Source: Globodera rostochiensis (Eukaryota > Nematoda > Chromadorea > Rhabditida > Heteroderidae). Taken from it: a DNA stretch of 64,000 nucleotides. Below the pieces are notes generated by a model, which ran no database searches, was not told where the DNA came from, and saw nothing but the letters and a program-made list of their open reading frames with translations. A program made the position numbers and the translations under genes. Positions 1 through 10,999 of this stretch are shown here, one piece after another. Positions within the stretch are counted from its first letter, which is position 1; the number at the start of each line of letters is the position of its first letter. The stretch spans positions 62,001 to 126,000 of the forward strand of contig JAEVLN010000029.1 in the NCBI GenBank assembly GCA_018350325.1, read 5' to 3'.

Positions 1-795
1 CAGTAATTACCCAATTAGGGCAAAAGCCGCAAGAAATATTTTAATTTGTTGATAATTAAAATGTTCAAAAGCAAACATTCGTAAAATTCAGTTGAGTTCT
101 CTAATTTGCTTGCAGGCCGGCCATTCGCAGCGTTGATTACAAGCGTTGATTACGCCATCTTCGACAAAGTATTTACTCTTATATATTTATGACCGGTACT
201 CACCCAAATCAAAAACTGGCCATTTGAATATTATTGTATGCTATTCGTTTATGTAACATTTTATTTTGGAATCACTTCGTAAAACAAATTATTTTTAATA
301 TTTTAAAATTAGCTCTTATTTATTTAAAAATAACAAACATTAATATCATTTATTTAGCATGTTTTTACAATTAAGATCAGCGAATGTTGGAATCTTTGCT
401 CTGTGGCAAACTCTGTTAGAATATTAAGAAATTAATTAGATTTTTGAAATTTTGAACTCAAGTAATGTTTTAAGATAATTTTGTTAAATACCATTTTTTT
501 TATTTTGTTTGATATAGTTACCTCACGAGGTATAATAGGTATAGGTATATCATTTATCACAAAAATTAAAGTGCTTTCTAAAATTTAACAAAGTTCATAT
601 CTTTATGAGCATTAATAAATATTTTGGTTAATGAGGAATAATAAATGGTTCTAACAATGTTTTGCATAAAGAACATTAACCACTCACATCTTTAATTTCG
701 TTTTTTAAAATTATATTAATCAAAAATTAAAGCTCTGTTACATATTTTCGCGTAGAAAATTATTCCAATTGCTAATATTATATATGCCAAGTTAC
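1..795. other. AT-rich DNA with one possible exon
   Basis: Mostly AT-rich sequence without a convincing gene. The only structure seen is the small GC-richer island at about 110-170, annotated separately, which also contains a 14-bp near-repeat (agcgttgatta twice). Confidence 0.5.
116..168 (+). CDS. Possible internal exon (unknown protein)
   Basis: A GC-richer island starts right after tttgcttgcag, a good 3' splice signal, and ends at GACAAA followed by GTATTT, a possible 5' splice site. With the first two bases completing a codon, the remaining 51 bases give exactly 17 codons with no stop (RPFAALITSVDYAIFDK). The exact fit of acceptor, open frame and donor is the evidence. No family is recognised. 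The island holds a short internal duplication, so a low-complexity origin is also possible. Confidence 0.25.
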
Positions 796-1003
796 TGACC
801 AACCAACGGTGCCACTATGCGCTCGTTTTTGCTGCATAAACAGCATTGCTTTTTCCTTTGCTGCTCTTGTGGACCGATTTTGACTAATATTACATCCAAA
901 CCCATCCTGGTGGAGCTCCTTCACGCCCCCGAGGGGGGGGTTTGACTCGACGAGGTCGCATGCTTTGATGTTGTCGATCACAATATTTTTGGGGTGTCCA
1001 CCC
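796..1003 (-). CDS. Possible internal exon, 69 codons, unknown protein
   Basis: On the minus strand an acceptor tgctatgctcag precedes a frame of one base plus 69 codons without stop, ending at TGGTCA followed by GTAACTT, a good donor. The translation begins GGHPKNIVIDNIKACD and ends QQKRAHSGTVGWS. It is hydrophilic, lysine and arginine rich in its second half, with no membrane segment or signal peptide. I do not recognise the family. The frame also reads on to a stop at 778. An eight-G run on the plus strand (932-939) falls inside and could indicate a repeat origin. This is the longest splice-bounded open frame in the first 8 kb. Confidence 0.35.
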
Positions 1004-1529
1004 CTGAGCATAGCAAATTGCTAAATGCTATTTAGAAATTCGATCTTGTTTAGCTTTAATTATAAAGAGCTTTTGTAATTTTAAAATTGCTTATAATTAG
1101 TTCTGATTTTTATATTATTAATTGATCTGTTTTTCCTTTATTTGTTATGAGATACTTGAAAACAGTAACAATAACATTTATTAACGCTTTGTGTTTTATA
1201 ATAATAATGTTAGAGATAATTAATATAATGATTAGGAGGTTTTTTTAAGTTTTTTGATTACAGTGATGTTTTTATTACATTAACTTTTTTTAATTTGTAA
1301 GCTTGTTGCTTTCTTCAAAGAATTAAATTTATGCTGCTATTATGGACAAATTTAGTGTTGGGCTTTGAGTGGGATATTAACATTTATGGGTTGGATTTAA
1401 TTCAATAAATTGAACTAATATTTATTTGCTTTATATTAAAAGTAAAGTCGCCAATTAGTATTGAAAAGATGTAAGTTTGAAAAGAAGAAAAAAAAGACTT
1501 GGAAAACGCAAGCTAAGTAATGGTACAAT
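1004..1529. other. AT-rich DNA, nothing seen
   Basis: T-leaning AT-rich sequence with no open frame, splice-bounded island or repeat that I can support. Confidence 0.5.
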
Positions 1530-2123
1530 TTATTTAAAATACGGACGTATAACGGATATGGTTTTTCGGAATGTCACGGATACGGAAGGTTATGACCCTA
1601 ATATCCACGGATATCCGTGTATCCGTTGTTTTTTAACTGCTGAAGGAAACTTTAATAAAACGATGTTCTTAAATTGGTTTTCAAGGATATATTTATTAAC
1701 TTGAAGATGGCTTAGTGGTTAGACTATTATGATGCTACTTTGGGTCGAGGGTTCTATACCCTCTCGCGATATCATTTTTATTTTAACTCTTCCTTTTTTA
1801 GTATTCTTACAACTTTTTTGAAAAAAAATCAGACATAAAAAATAAAATTTTAAGCATTTACATAAATATTATTTAGAACTGAATTACCTAAATTGGGTGA
1901 TTCATATTAGTTTCGATTAATTTTAATCAGACGATAATGCGATCGGAAAAAATTCGCTTTGAAAAATCATTTTTCAAACTTTGGAGAAAACTCTAGCGGA
2001 TATCCGCGGACGGATATCCGGATATGGGATTTTGGAAGGTCACGGATACGGACGTATAACGGATATGAGATTTTGAGGACGGACAGATACGGATACAAAA
2101 ATTCCTATCCGTGCACATCCCTG
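1530..2123. mobile_element. hAT-like nonautonomous element, 5' end degraded
   Basis: Both ends are built from short degenerate repeats of the type acggatatccg: 1540-1632 and 1990-2110. The right terminus reads, on the minus strand, cagggatgtgcacggata, which looks like a hAT-type end (C/TAGGG). No matching left terminus or target duplication was found, so the left end is truncated or rearranged. The middle carries a tRNA-like segment (1701-1770). There is no transposase. By ends and cargo it resembles the elements at 44.8 and 56.7 kb, although its terminal sequence is quite different. Confidence 0.6.
1701..1770 (+). other. tRNA-like segment inside the hAT-like element
   Basis: An A box (TGGCTTAGTGGT, 1708-1719) and a B box (GGTTCTATACC, 1750-1760) lie 42 bp apart, as in a tRNA gene. 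The T arm is intact: a five-base-pair stem gaggg/ccctc closes the seven-base loop ttctata. The two sides of the acceptor stem do not pair and no clear anticodon arm is visible, so this is a tRNA-derived sequence or SINE head, not a working tRNA gene. It may still serve as an RNA polymerase III promoter. Confidence 0.55.
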
Positions 2124-3537
2124 GGATAAATATCTATTTTTTAAACTGAATTTCCAACTTATTTTTAGAATGAAAACTTACTGTTCTTTCCTTCACCTTT
2201 AAATTAAAACGAGGGTAAATATCTATTTTTTATGCAAATGTTATTTTTGTAAACTTAAATTACTTTGTAAGAAAATTTTAAATATTTTTATTTTAAAGGC
2301 CTTTGCAATAAGTCAATTTATAGGTTTTCATTTAAAGAATTAACATTTATTTCAGGATTTTGAAGTGTTTTTTACGTGAAGTGATCTCTCGCTCGTATGG
2401 TTTGACTCTGGGTCGCATGATACACCTTTTCCAACTTTATTTTTTCACTTCCGCAGTGTCAACAACGCTAAAGGAACCCAAACTTTTTTTAAAGATTTAT
2501 TAAACATTATTAAAAAAATCATTTACGGTAAAAAACATTTAAAACTTAATTATGAGAATCTTGAAAAAAAATTCAAAACTCAAATTCTCAAATAAAAAAA
2601 ATTAATTATGAATAGGTAAGTGTGCCATTTCGGTAATTTTAATAGCAATACTATAATTAATTGGACTTTAACAACGGTACCAAAAATAATGAATGTAAAC
2701 TATAAAACAATGATGTGCTTCTGGTGTATAATCAAAAAATCGTGAAATAAAGATGACATGTTAACTTATAAAAATTTTTTCAAAATAACCTTATATATAT
2801 AATTGCCAGCAAAGAGATGTTTGACTAATCTTAAATTTGAGGATATTTATCATGAGGACCAGTTTTTCGTCCATCATATTGCTTCATATGCAAAATAATA
2901 TTATAATCCAAATTAGCGAGCGAATGTGACTAAAAAAAAGAGATTAATTGTACTAAGAAATTATCATAAATTTAACACAGCCTTCTATTATGCATAATTG
3001 GATTACACAATTATTATTGGTTCGCAACCAATTTATGAAACAAATAATTAGTTCTAAAAATAAAATACTAATAATATATCGATTCAATTCAATAATTTTT
3101 TTATTAAATATATTCGTTAGTGAAGGCGTAAGAAAAGTCCAAAAAATTTTCTGAAATGAAAAATTTTAAGAACAATTTAAAATTAAACATAAGATGTAAT
3201 ACTTGATGCTGAATTAACAACATTATGTTATGAGATGTATTAGTAATAAACAAATTAAAATGAATTTTTGACAGTATAATACAAAATTTATTACAACGTT
3301 TCATTATTAAACACAATCACCACGCACAAACAAATACATAATGATGAGCGCTATCACCTGATAAAAAATATTTAATTAGAAAAATGACGAACTATTAATC
3401 AACAACTACATTTACCAGTTGGCAGTTTGAATGAAATATTTGCTCATAAAATCTTCGCGCAAATCTTTTTTTAAAGTTTTTACAATTTTACAATTTAAAA
3501 AATGAAAAATTTTTCATTTATGTAAAAAATATAAAAC
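2124..3537. other. AT-rich DNA
   Basis: No supported gene. The island 2375-2470 (gtgaagtgatctctcgctc and following) resembles 62215-62310 (gtgaggtgatctcttg), suggesting a shared old repeat. From about 2.5 kb the plus strand becomes clearly A-rich. Confidence 0.45.
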
Positions 3538-4090
3538 GCTGATCAAAATCTGCGAATAAATAAATAAAAATAATATTAATTAAAGAGATAATTAACGCAA
3601 GAAGCGTAACGTGGATATCGATTATCTTATGTACAAATTAGGCAACATTAAACTTTAAATAACTTTTGAAAGAGAAAACTTTTGAAATAATAGATTTTTA
3701 ACTTAAAGAAAATATGCAAAATAAAAATGTTAATTTTAAAAATAAAAAAAATAGCGAATACAAATTATAAATATAATAAAGCAAAAACCGCACACTAGCA
3801 TTACGCACAATGCTAATAACAATGCAGTTGATCGCCTCCAACACTATGAACAAAACATTGTTTCATAATAATGCTAAACTGCTGAGAAATTAAGAAAAAT
3901 ATAAATAAAACAATAATTAACTAAACGTATTGCAGAAAAAAGTAAAAATCAAAAGCCGTCTCCGCTTGACATAAACTAATACGACCTCCAAACGTCTTCA
4001 GGATCATCCACTAAAGAAAAAAAATATAATATTAAAGAAAAAAATAATAAATGTTTATTATTTAATTAAAAACTCAATAATTTACTTTAA
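3538..4090. repeat. Duplicated segment A, copy 1
   Basis: Matches 8037-8625 in direct orientation: a shared start (aaatctgcgaataaataaat), a shared middle (ctccgcttga ... acttcaggatcat) and a shared end (aatgtttattatttaattaa). The GC-rich part of copy 2 at 8.2-8.4 kb is replaced here by a shorter island at 3786-3862. On the minus strand both copies keep tttctttag just before a conserved GAT CCT GAA, so a decayed exon may be included. Confidence 0.7.
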
Positions 4091-4686
4091 ATAAATTTTA
4101 AAACTATTTATCTCAAATTTGATGACAGTGAAGATATTCAAGAAAATAAAAACAAAAATTGGATTTCACGCAACATCTGTGTTGTGAGAATGTATACCAT
4201 GGTCAACCCTAATGTTAGGGTTGCCAAATAATTAATAATCAAAATTTTAATTTAAAGACCAAGCTATGCACTACTAATTAAACAAGTATCGGAACACAAA
4301 ACTTTCAAAAATATTATCTGACTATAGTAAAATTTAATTGCATTATTTCACAAAATCTTAGTTAAACATAAAAATAATATTATAATCCAAATTGCGAGAG
4401 AGTGACAAAAACCATCGCCGAAAAACGTTATCAAATAAAATAATAAAATGAAGCGCAAAAAAAGCAAAAAAATGTTGTTATTCAAAAAAATGTAAAGTAA
4501 AAAATGCAAAATTATGATTAAGAATAACGTGAATAATATGAACTTAAAAGAATTTGTGCGGTTTTTGAATTATAATAATGTTGGCAAACTGTCAACTGCT
4601 AATTAATATCGATTCCACAAACTTCTTAATAATATTAGGTTTAAAAATTTAATAATTTAAAGGTGGGAAAAGTGAAAGCAATATAA
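4091..4686. other. AT-rich DNA with a small telomere-like palindrome
   Basis: No gene seen. At 4203-4222 caaccctaa and ttagggttg form a 9-bp inverted repeat around tg. It contains single TTAGGG and CCCTAA units only and is not a telomeric array. Confidence 0.5.
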
Positions 4687-4852
4687 ATAATTACAGTGTT
4701 AGGCACAATATGGTATTATCACGGATTTTTCGGTATTACCGATTTGGTATACCGACTAAAAATTTTGGGATTTCGGTATTTTTTGGTATCGGTATTAAAC
4801 CGAAATACCGATTCGAATACCAAAACCCCATTTTCCTAACACTAATTATTAC
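4687..4852. mobile_element. hAT-type MITE, about 150 bp
   Basis: A short element with inverted ends agtgttagg/cctaacact. The body is made of degenerate inverted copies of ggtattaccg and ccgataccg. Flanks are ataattac (4687-4694) and attattac (4845-4852), a 7-of-8 match that fits the hAT target consensus nTnnnnAn. It is the same family as the element at 61.66 kb, judging by the body sequence and the TAGTGT ends. It has no coding capacity and must have moved using a transposase made elsewhere. Confidence 0.75.
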
Positions 4853-6040
4853 GCTGAAGACAAAAAAGCTCGAGCCGTTGATTTAAGCTTTCTGCAGAAT
4901 TGTTTTGCAAAAGCGTTCTTACAAAGACTCGCTATCCAAATTTAGCATTTGAGCCAGGCATTTAAGCCAACAAATCATTTGCCACAAAGATCGCGAAAAG
5001 TAAAAAATTATTAAAACTTAAAGTAAAAATTTAAACAAATTAAAATGACAAATCACTAAAACTATAAATAATAAAATGAATATGAATAAATAATTAAAAA
5101 ATAAATAAAAGTCCCCGAAGAGTTTTGTTTATTTGCTATATTTGGTCAATAGAATTTTTTGTTGTAAAAAATAGAATTACCCGAAAAGTCTCAACACAGC
5201 AAAAAACTGGTAATCGCAATATTATATAGCTTTTCTTCAATTACTGTTAATAATATAAAGAGCATGACTACAAAATCATTCTTTAAACAAAAATTAAAAA
5301 GAAATTATCTTATTATTTATATCAGAATTCGAAACAATCTAGTAGAATATTTTAAAAAAAAAATCATCGTCCATAATGTAAAAGTAGTAAAAAGACTACC
5401 TTATTCGCTTTGAGGCTGAACCTAAAAACCAAAGGTTTAGTTTTAAACAATCGAAACTAAATTAAATATCGCGTTAAAAGAGCACCAACTTTTCATTTTA
5501 TAAAGTAAAATGGGAACAGTGCGATATAAATAAATAAACTTATTTATAAAATAACAGAAAAATTAAAAACTGTGATTAATACCATTTTAAATTAACAAAA
5601 ATTGACTCAACATATTGGGAAGACATTGGGAATTTTATTGGTTGAGTCTTCTTCACCAAACTTTATCTAACTATTTTTATGTTAAATTTTAATGTAATGC
5701 TCACCAAATAAAATTTAAAAATAAAATTATATATTTTTTTGAAAATCGAAGTTAGTTAGTTACTAATATCTCAAATGTAAGCGTTTAAGTAAATCATTAA
5801 TATTATCACCAAAATGATTCCATTAAAAGTTATATTATTTAATATAATTAATAGAAATATTCTATTAATATAGAAAAAATTTTCCGAATGTAAATGTGTG
5901 AGTATAAAAACATACAAATAATTCTTTTTTAAAACAAAAATTTCAAATTATGCGAAACGTGATGAGATAATTATTAAAAAAGTTATAATATTAACTAAAA
6001 ATACTCTATTACAGCAAAAATAAATAATATAAATGGTTAG
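4853..6040. other. AT-rich DNA
   Basis: No supported gene. The island 4855-4990 shares a few words with 7190-7250 (ctatccaaatt, tttgccacaaa), so it may be an old copy of the same module. Confidence 0.4.
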
Positions 6041-6151
6041 AAAGTTTATGTGGATAAACAAGAAAACGAAAATGTTTCAACAAACACCATAGCACATGAA
6101 GCTATTCACCTGTACCGGTACCATGTGCAAGAAGTTCGATGGCCAATTTAA
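6041..6151 (+). other. Short open frame in a GC island
   Basis: A 36-codon frame between stops includes the hydrophilic stretch IAHEAIHLYRYHVQEVRWPI. It has no convincing splice sites. A palindromic gtaccggtac lies in the island. No family is recognised. It could be an exon fragment or chance. Confidence 0.12.
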
Positions 6152-6255
6152 CCAAAATTAATTAAATTAATATCTTAAATACAATTAATAAGGTCTAATG
6201 AATTGCCGTATGTGTTGTTAAATAAAATAAACTAAAGCCATATTTATTCAATAAG

Positions 6256-6336
6256 ATGAGGGACGGGCAGTTGCCTCAAACATTCTCAACTTCCGGTCAG
6301 CAGACTTTGTTTGATGCTATGATCTTGAAATCATAA
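6256..6336 (+). other. 26-codon ORF in a GC island
   Basis: An ATG-started frame, MRDGQLPQTFSTSGQQTLFD and six more residues, sits in a GC-richer island. No splice donor follows. On the minus strand an acceptor-like tgaaaaaaatag precedes another short open frame, so the coding strand is undecided. Confidence 0.12.
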
Positions 6337-6888
6337 GCAACCAACTATTTTTTTCAATTAATTTAGCATTTGATAATTAACAAAAGAAGAATTTTTGCCA
6401 CAACTCAATGGATTTAAAGACAGAGTTTTAAGGAAGTAGATTGCAATAACATTTTTTATTTAATTATAAAAGGGTCGGTCTTTGCTGGAAAACAATTTAT
6501 TACCTCTTTTTATTTAAACAACAAAACTTTAACATATTAATTAATATGCATTTTATTTAATCTACATTTCATGAGATGATTTTTTGGATAACTAAGATAT
6601 TTAAATAAATTAGAAAAAAATTTCTAAAGACTTGAAGGCGAATCTGGACGCGCAACTAACAACCTCAGTTTTATAAACTTATTCTAAAAAAACGAAAATC
6701 AAAACAAAGTGCATATAAGATAAGTTGCCTCTCAAATGAAAACATTCTAAAAAATATTGAACAATAATTATATTAGAAACCAAATTGTAAAAATGAATCA
6801 ATTAACCCTCACCCCCAAAAAGTCGGGGAGATAAAAAAGTAAATAATAATAAGTCAAAATGAGTCTGTGTTCTAAAGCTCTTGAAATG

Positions 6889-6965
6889 GGAGTTAAAACC
6901 AGGGTTGGGTAAAATTAGAGGGGGTTTCAAACGGAGAGGGGGTTACTATTTTTCAACATAAAACG
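6889..6965. repeat. Duplicated segment C, copy 1
   Basis: Matches 9124-9190: both have aattagag, ggtttcaaa, ggagaggg and gttactatttttcaacat in the same order. Similar sequence continues beyond (ttttacatttataaaacatt at about 7110 and 9421). Confidence 0.65.
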
Positions 6966-7217
6966 ATTTTATATTTTTTTGAACTAACAAATAAAATAAG
7001 TTTTTGTCTCCCCCAGAGAAAACTGTTTTTGCTCATGTTTTTGCATTCCTATCGAGCTCAATTATTCAATTGGTTGAAAGGAAAATTCAACTTAATTCTA
7101 ACAAATTTTTTTTACATTTATAAAACATTAAACTGCTCTGTTTTCAATTTGAAAATATTTATTTAGCATTATTTTGCGAAAAAGGTCTTCGGCTCTATCC
7201 AAATTACGCCGATATTA

Positions 7218-7640
7218 TCAAAGCGTTTGCCACAAAAGCAACCAGTAATAATCTTCAAATATAAACACACCAAGTTAAACTCTTTTTTATTAGCGGCTAC
7301 ATAAAGAAAAAATATAATAAATAATAAAAAATTTATTCAACTTTTGAATCACAAACAAAGTATTAAATTAGCTAAATAAATAAAAATTACACAAAAATGA
7401 TAAATAGATGAATTCATTTCATAAAACGTAATAATTTTTTGTCAAAAAATACTATGCTGGTTTTTTCAAAAATAAACCAGATTGACAACAAAAGACACAT
7501 TTCACCTCTTATATACTACAGGTGTTCAAAATTAGAATTATACTAATTAAAAAAGTAATGATTCTGATTACATGTTTAAATAAAAGTATTAATAAAATAC
7601 GCAAATATAAAAAGAATAAACTAAAACTTAATATATACAA
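7218..7640. repeat. Duplicated segment B, copy 1
   Basis: Nearly identical to 11757-12485 in direct orientation, starting at tttgccacaaaagcaaccag. Copy 2 has about 300 bp of extra sequence in the middle (about 11975-12290). The high similarity in neutral-looking AT-rich sequence points to a recent copy event. Confidence 0.8.
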
Positions 7641-8036
7641 GGAAACGCAAGCAAGCTTAACAATAAGAATTTTGACCTAAAGCCGGCTGAATTATATCAA
7701 AAATAAATCCTTAAGAAATAAAAAATTGGTTTGAACAAATTTGTTATAACAATTTTATTTACAAACATATTTTATTGATTAATAATTAGCTTTGAATTTT
7801 TAAAAATTACAAAAAAACTCAATACATCATATAACTGCACATTCAATAAAATAAAATAAACAAGTTAAATTATGAATGAAAGTTTAAAAATTAAAACAGA
7901 AAGAATATTAGTATGAAATAACAAATTTTATCAAATAAAAATGAGAAAACTTCTTATGCGTTTAGAATGAATATGAGACCGTAACTATTACCAAATAATT
8001 TATTTAAATCGCAATAAAATGATAACATTAATAATT

Positions 8037-8625
8037 ATCAAAATCTGCGAATAAATAAATTAAAAAATAATATTAATTAAAAAGATAATTAAATAAAGAT
8101 GCTAAATGAATAAAAAAATTGGAAATATTGTTAAAAAATAAAATAAAAATAGCGAATAAACAACAAAAAGTTACACACATAATACCAAGACTTATACATT
8201 GTGTTGGTAAAAAATGAAATGTGCGGAAACAAACTATTCCAGGCTGCGCGCGCACGCTGATACGGACGCGGGCGCGGGCCCGCAGTCCTGCAGGCGTCAC
8301 CTTGTATTTGGACCCAGAGGCCAACACTGACGAAGAGCGACAGGTAGGTTAATCACGCGGTCCTCGCCCACACCGCTGAGAATTTAAGTAAAATAAAAAT
8401 AAAACAATATTAACTATACGCTAATTATAACTATATTGCAGAAAAAAGAAAAAATCAAAAATATATTAAATCATAGAATCAGCCGGCTCCGCTTGAAGTA
8501 AAACTTCTATGACCTTGAAACGACTTCAGGATCATATGACCACTAAAGAAAAAAAAATTTGTTAAAGCCGAATTAAAATTTAAAAAATAAATGTTTATTA
8601 TTTAATTAAAAACTCAAAATTAATA
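8037..8625. repeat. Duplicated segment A, copy 2
   Basis: Direct copy of 3538-4090 with a longer GC-rich island (8221-8390), which contains the candidate exon 8301-8375. Confidence 0.7.
8301..8375 (-). CDS. Possible internal exon (25 codons), unknown protein
   Basis: On the minus strand ttaaattctcag, a strong nematode-style acceptor, is followed by 75 bases ending ACAAG and then GTGACG, a plausible donor. With a one-base start phase the frame is open for 24 codons and includes GVGEDRVINLPVALRQCWPL. The plus strand is also open across this island and has CGACAG followed by GTAGGT, a good donor, so plus-strand coding cannot be excluded. The minus strand is preferred because it has both splice signals and because the block is A-rich on the plus strand. 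The family is unknown. Confidence 0.3.
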
Positions 8626-8639
8626 CTAATATTAAGAAA

Positions 8640-8770
8640 GCTATTTTTAGGCAACAAATCCTTCAAAGAAAGCACAAAGATACGCCAGATAAAAAGCAGA
8701 ACTTTTCTTACACACATACATCCTCAAAGACAAAAGTTTCACGCATTTTTGATATTTCGAAAACTTAGTG
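8640..8770 (+). other. Open frame of about 54 codons, basic and hydrophilic
   Basis: A frame between stops (about 8610-8771) contains RQQILQRKHKDTPDKKQNFS and continues with a serine, threonine and lysine rich stretch. It lacks clear splice signals. No family is recognised and it may be chance. Confidence 0.12.
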
Positions 8771-9067
8771 TTCGAGAATTTTTTGGTCTATGAAAAAATG
8801 ATATTAAATGCCTAAATAATAATTTTACCATGTAAAAAAAATTAAGCCATTATTTTATTTTTACACGCCTAGTTGCTAATGAACCCGGTTATTAATACTT
8901 ATTTTGGCACTTTTTTCTCACCTATTAAGGTAACCTATTTCGAAATTTTTCGGACTTAAAATTAGCATCCCTAGTAATATGACCCAAAACAATAAAAATT
9001 AGAAAACTACGCCAAGGGTGGACAGAACAAAAATAAATAATTTAAAAAAAATTAACGAGGCAAAACT

Positions 9068-9110
9068 ACCGTATTTTCTCATTAGTAACCCCGAGGTTAC
9101 CATTGTTCAA
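9068..9110. repeat. Solo terminal-repeat-like sequence
   Basis: taccgtattttctcattagt resembles the terminal inverted repeats at 47516-47540 and 48186-48209 (ccgtatatcctctaattatt). It is probably the remains of one end of the same transposon family. No partner end was found nearby. Confidence 0.35.
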
Positions 9111-9123
9111 ACCCCATTCGAGA

Positions 9124-9190
9124 AAGGTCACAATTAGAGAGGTGGTTTCAAATGGAGAGGGAGTTACTATTTTTCAACATAAAACAAATT
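9124..9190. repeat. Duplicated segment C, copy 2
   Basis: Direct copy of 6889-6965. Confidence 0.65.
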
Positions 9191-9449
9191 TTTATATATT
9201 TTATTGAACCAAAATAAATTTTTGTAATGTCCAAAAGCATGTAGAATTGCGAATTTTAACAAATAATAAATATTGGAAGCACGCGCATTTAGAGAAGGGT
9301 CAAATCAAGAGCATCACTGTTCTCTTTGCGCTAGATTGGCTGTATTTGAAAAAAAGAGTGTTACAAATTCAGGGAATCAAAATCTGGACTCTCTTTTTGG
9401 TGTAATTCTAATAAATGTTTTTTACATTTATAAAACATTGACTCCGCCC

Positions 9450-9775
9450 AATAATTGTCTGATCACTTCTCTCATCATTGGATCGCCCCGCCCCACCAGT
9501 GTTCGTTTGTTCCCCCCTCAGGGCCTTTATTCATTCGATCGGGGATTGGGCTCCCGAAACACCTTTGCCCAATCCCCCCAACTCCCGTCTGTCCCGAGAC
9601 GAATCGGGTTATGTTATTACCTTCACATTGGCCAATGTTTGGAAATCACCTTTGGAATAAAGCTTATTGTTCATCCCTTTGTAAATTGGGGGTATACAAA
9701 TGCCCCCACCCTTTTCCCGACTATTCATGGAGGTCCCGCCGCGGGACAGACACCCAAATAATATTTGATCGAATT
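9450..9775. other. GC-richer region downstream of the minus-strand gene
   Basis: Clearly richer in G and C than its surroundings, with several C runs on the plus strand. Overlapping open frames exist on the plus strand, the longest 162 codons from 9273, but they are proline and glycine rich in every frame, show no domain and overlap one another. I regard the region as the 3' flank or intergenic part of the 9.8-10.9 kb gene cluster. Confidence 0.35.
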
Positions 9776-9787
9776 AAATGAAAATCT

Positions 9788-9793
9788 TTTATT
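9788..9793 (-). terminator. Poly(A) signal AATAAA
   Basis: AATAAA on the minus strand, about 100 bp after the stop codon of the 9890-10448 gene and followed by an A-rich stretch of the plus strand. Position and orientation fit 3' end formation of that gene. Confidence 0.5.
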
Positions 9794-9828
9794 AAATAAT
9801 TAATTAAAAGATAAAGACACAACCCAAA

Positions 9829-9861
9829 AAAAAAAAAATAATAATAATAATAATAATAATA
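9829..9861. repeat. Poly-A and (AAT)n microsatellite
   Basis: A run of A followed by about eight AAT units on the plus strand, in the 3' UTR of the minus-strand gene. Confidence 0.9.
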
Positions 9862-9889
9862 ACAAAATAGTAAATATATGTTAAAAAAA

Positions 9890-10448
9890 TTAGAAAATCA
9901 ACAAATCAATAATCCCAATTAAAATTGTCAACAAAAGAAGGCATTTTGACGCCATGTGGGCCCACTGAAAAATTAAAGATCCAGAAAAATAATATAAGGG
10001 TGTGATCGGTCTTACCTCAAACGACCGAATGCCCTCCGGGAGGAACGCGAAAAGCAAAGGAAGTTGACGGCGGACGTCCAAAATGAGTCCCCAAATGAGT
10101 GCCGACATTACGAACGCACGATTTTGGCGAATGACTCGACTTACGAGAGTGATCAAATTAAAATTGATCAGAAAAAGTCCAAATTACATGAGCGACGGAC
10201 TTTCGACAAAAAATCAAATAAATGGAGAGGCAAATCAACAAGCCAAAGGAAATGCCGCCAAAGAAGGGAAGAGTGGCAAGAAGCACGACGTTGGATTCGG
10301 AAAACGACAAATAATTCGTGAATGAATTTGGATTCACGGAGGCCGGAAGGCAAATGTTAGGACTTGTAAAGTCCTTCGGCTCCCAACAGACGTCGGGAAA
10401 ATGGCAAGAAATCCCACAATCAATTTTTTGTTCCCAAATGGCGGACAT
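9890..10448 (-). CDS. Small membrane protein gene, two exons or more, frame break inside
   Basis: The ATG at 10448 follows catatttttagaaa, a typical nematode 3' (trans-)splice signal. The first frame (96 codons) has a short cysteine-containing N-terminal part (C at residues 11, 15 and 21) and then a hydrophobic segment NVVLLATLPFFGGISFGLLI continuing to a basic stop-transfer RK. A second frame (to 9890) holds a basic stretch, a hydrophobic stretch and a C-terminal hydrophobic segment KCLLLLTILIGIIDLLIF. It contains a clean 51-nt intron (9965-10015, GTAAGA...TTTTTCAG) that is in frame whether or not it is removed. The join between the two frames near 10160 is not explained: there is either another small intron that I cannot place or a frameshift. 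A poly(A) signal lies at 9788. This may be a chemoreceptor-like or orphan membrane protein; no family is recognised. Confidence 0.5.
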
Positions 10449-10712
10449 TTTCTAAAAATATGAGGATGTAAACCGTTGAAAATTGGGAAAATGGAAAGAA
10501 TTATTTTTGGAGAAGAAATCGAATCAAATGAATAGCCGAAAGTTCGAAAGGAGATGATGGAGAAGTGGAATGGCCAAGTCTGTCAAAGAAAAAACGCCCA
10601 TTGGAAAGCAACACTTGTAAATACAAAAGAATGGTGGGAAAGTCGCATCCCCAACACTTCCCCCCCTCCCTTTTTCTCTGCTATCCTCCAACTTTCAAGC
10701 ACTCTTTTTTGG

Positions 10713-10718
10713 TATAAA
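10713..10718 (+). promoter_or_regulatory. TATA box TATAAA
   Basis: TATAAA lies 35 bp before the ATG at 10753 in a GC-richer context, at a distance typical for a core promoter with a very short leader. The minus strand also reads as a weak TATA element. Confidence 0.4.
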
Positions 10719-10752
10719 GCGGCGAAAATTAGCCGTCCCAGCCACTTCGCAA

Positions 10753-10902
10753 ATGACTGAACGTGCGGACACCTGCCGGCGTTTCAACACATTTTGTTAC
10801 CCTCGTCTCACGAGTGGCGGGGGCGAAGAAGAAACAACGATCACCGATGGCCCAATGTTGAATAACAATTGGAGTGAGCCAAACGGATTGTTGATTGATT
10901 GA
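10753..10902 (+). CDS. Small ORF, 49 aa, unknown protein
   Basis: The ATG at 10753 opens a 49-codon frame ending in TGA at 10900-10902. The peptide starts MTERADTCRRFNTFCYPRL, then has a glycine and glutamate rich middle (SGGGEEETT) and an asparagine-rich end. Codon composition is much less AT-rich than the surroundings. There is no signal peptide or membrane segment. A TATA box lies 35 bp upstream and the neighbouring minus-strand gene starts 305 bp away in divergent orientation, so the two may share the intergenic promoter region. It could instead be the first exon of a longer gene, but no good donor is visible before the stop. The function is unknown. Confidence 0.35.
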   Translation: MTERADTCRRFNTFCYPRLTSGGGEEETTITDGPMLNNNWSEPNGLLID

Positions 10903-10999
10903 GGGATCTGTGGAGTGAAGAAATTCGGTGGATAGAAATTAAAGCCGGCAAAAACAAAGAGAATTTTATGGTCTGAAAATGAAATTAGATAATATTTTT

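Noticed and set aside
4203..4222. Interstitial telomere
   Set aside because: Only one TTAGGG and one CCCTAA in a small palindrome, no array.
9273..9781. 162-codon plus frame and its overlapping partners
   Set aside because: Three overlapping frames are open together, all proline, glycine and arginine rich from base composition, with no motif, and they overlap a duplicated noncoding segment (C).
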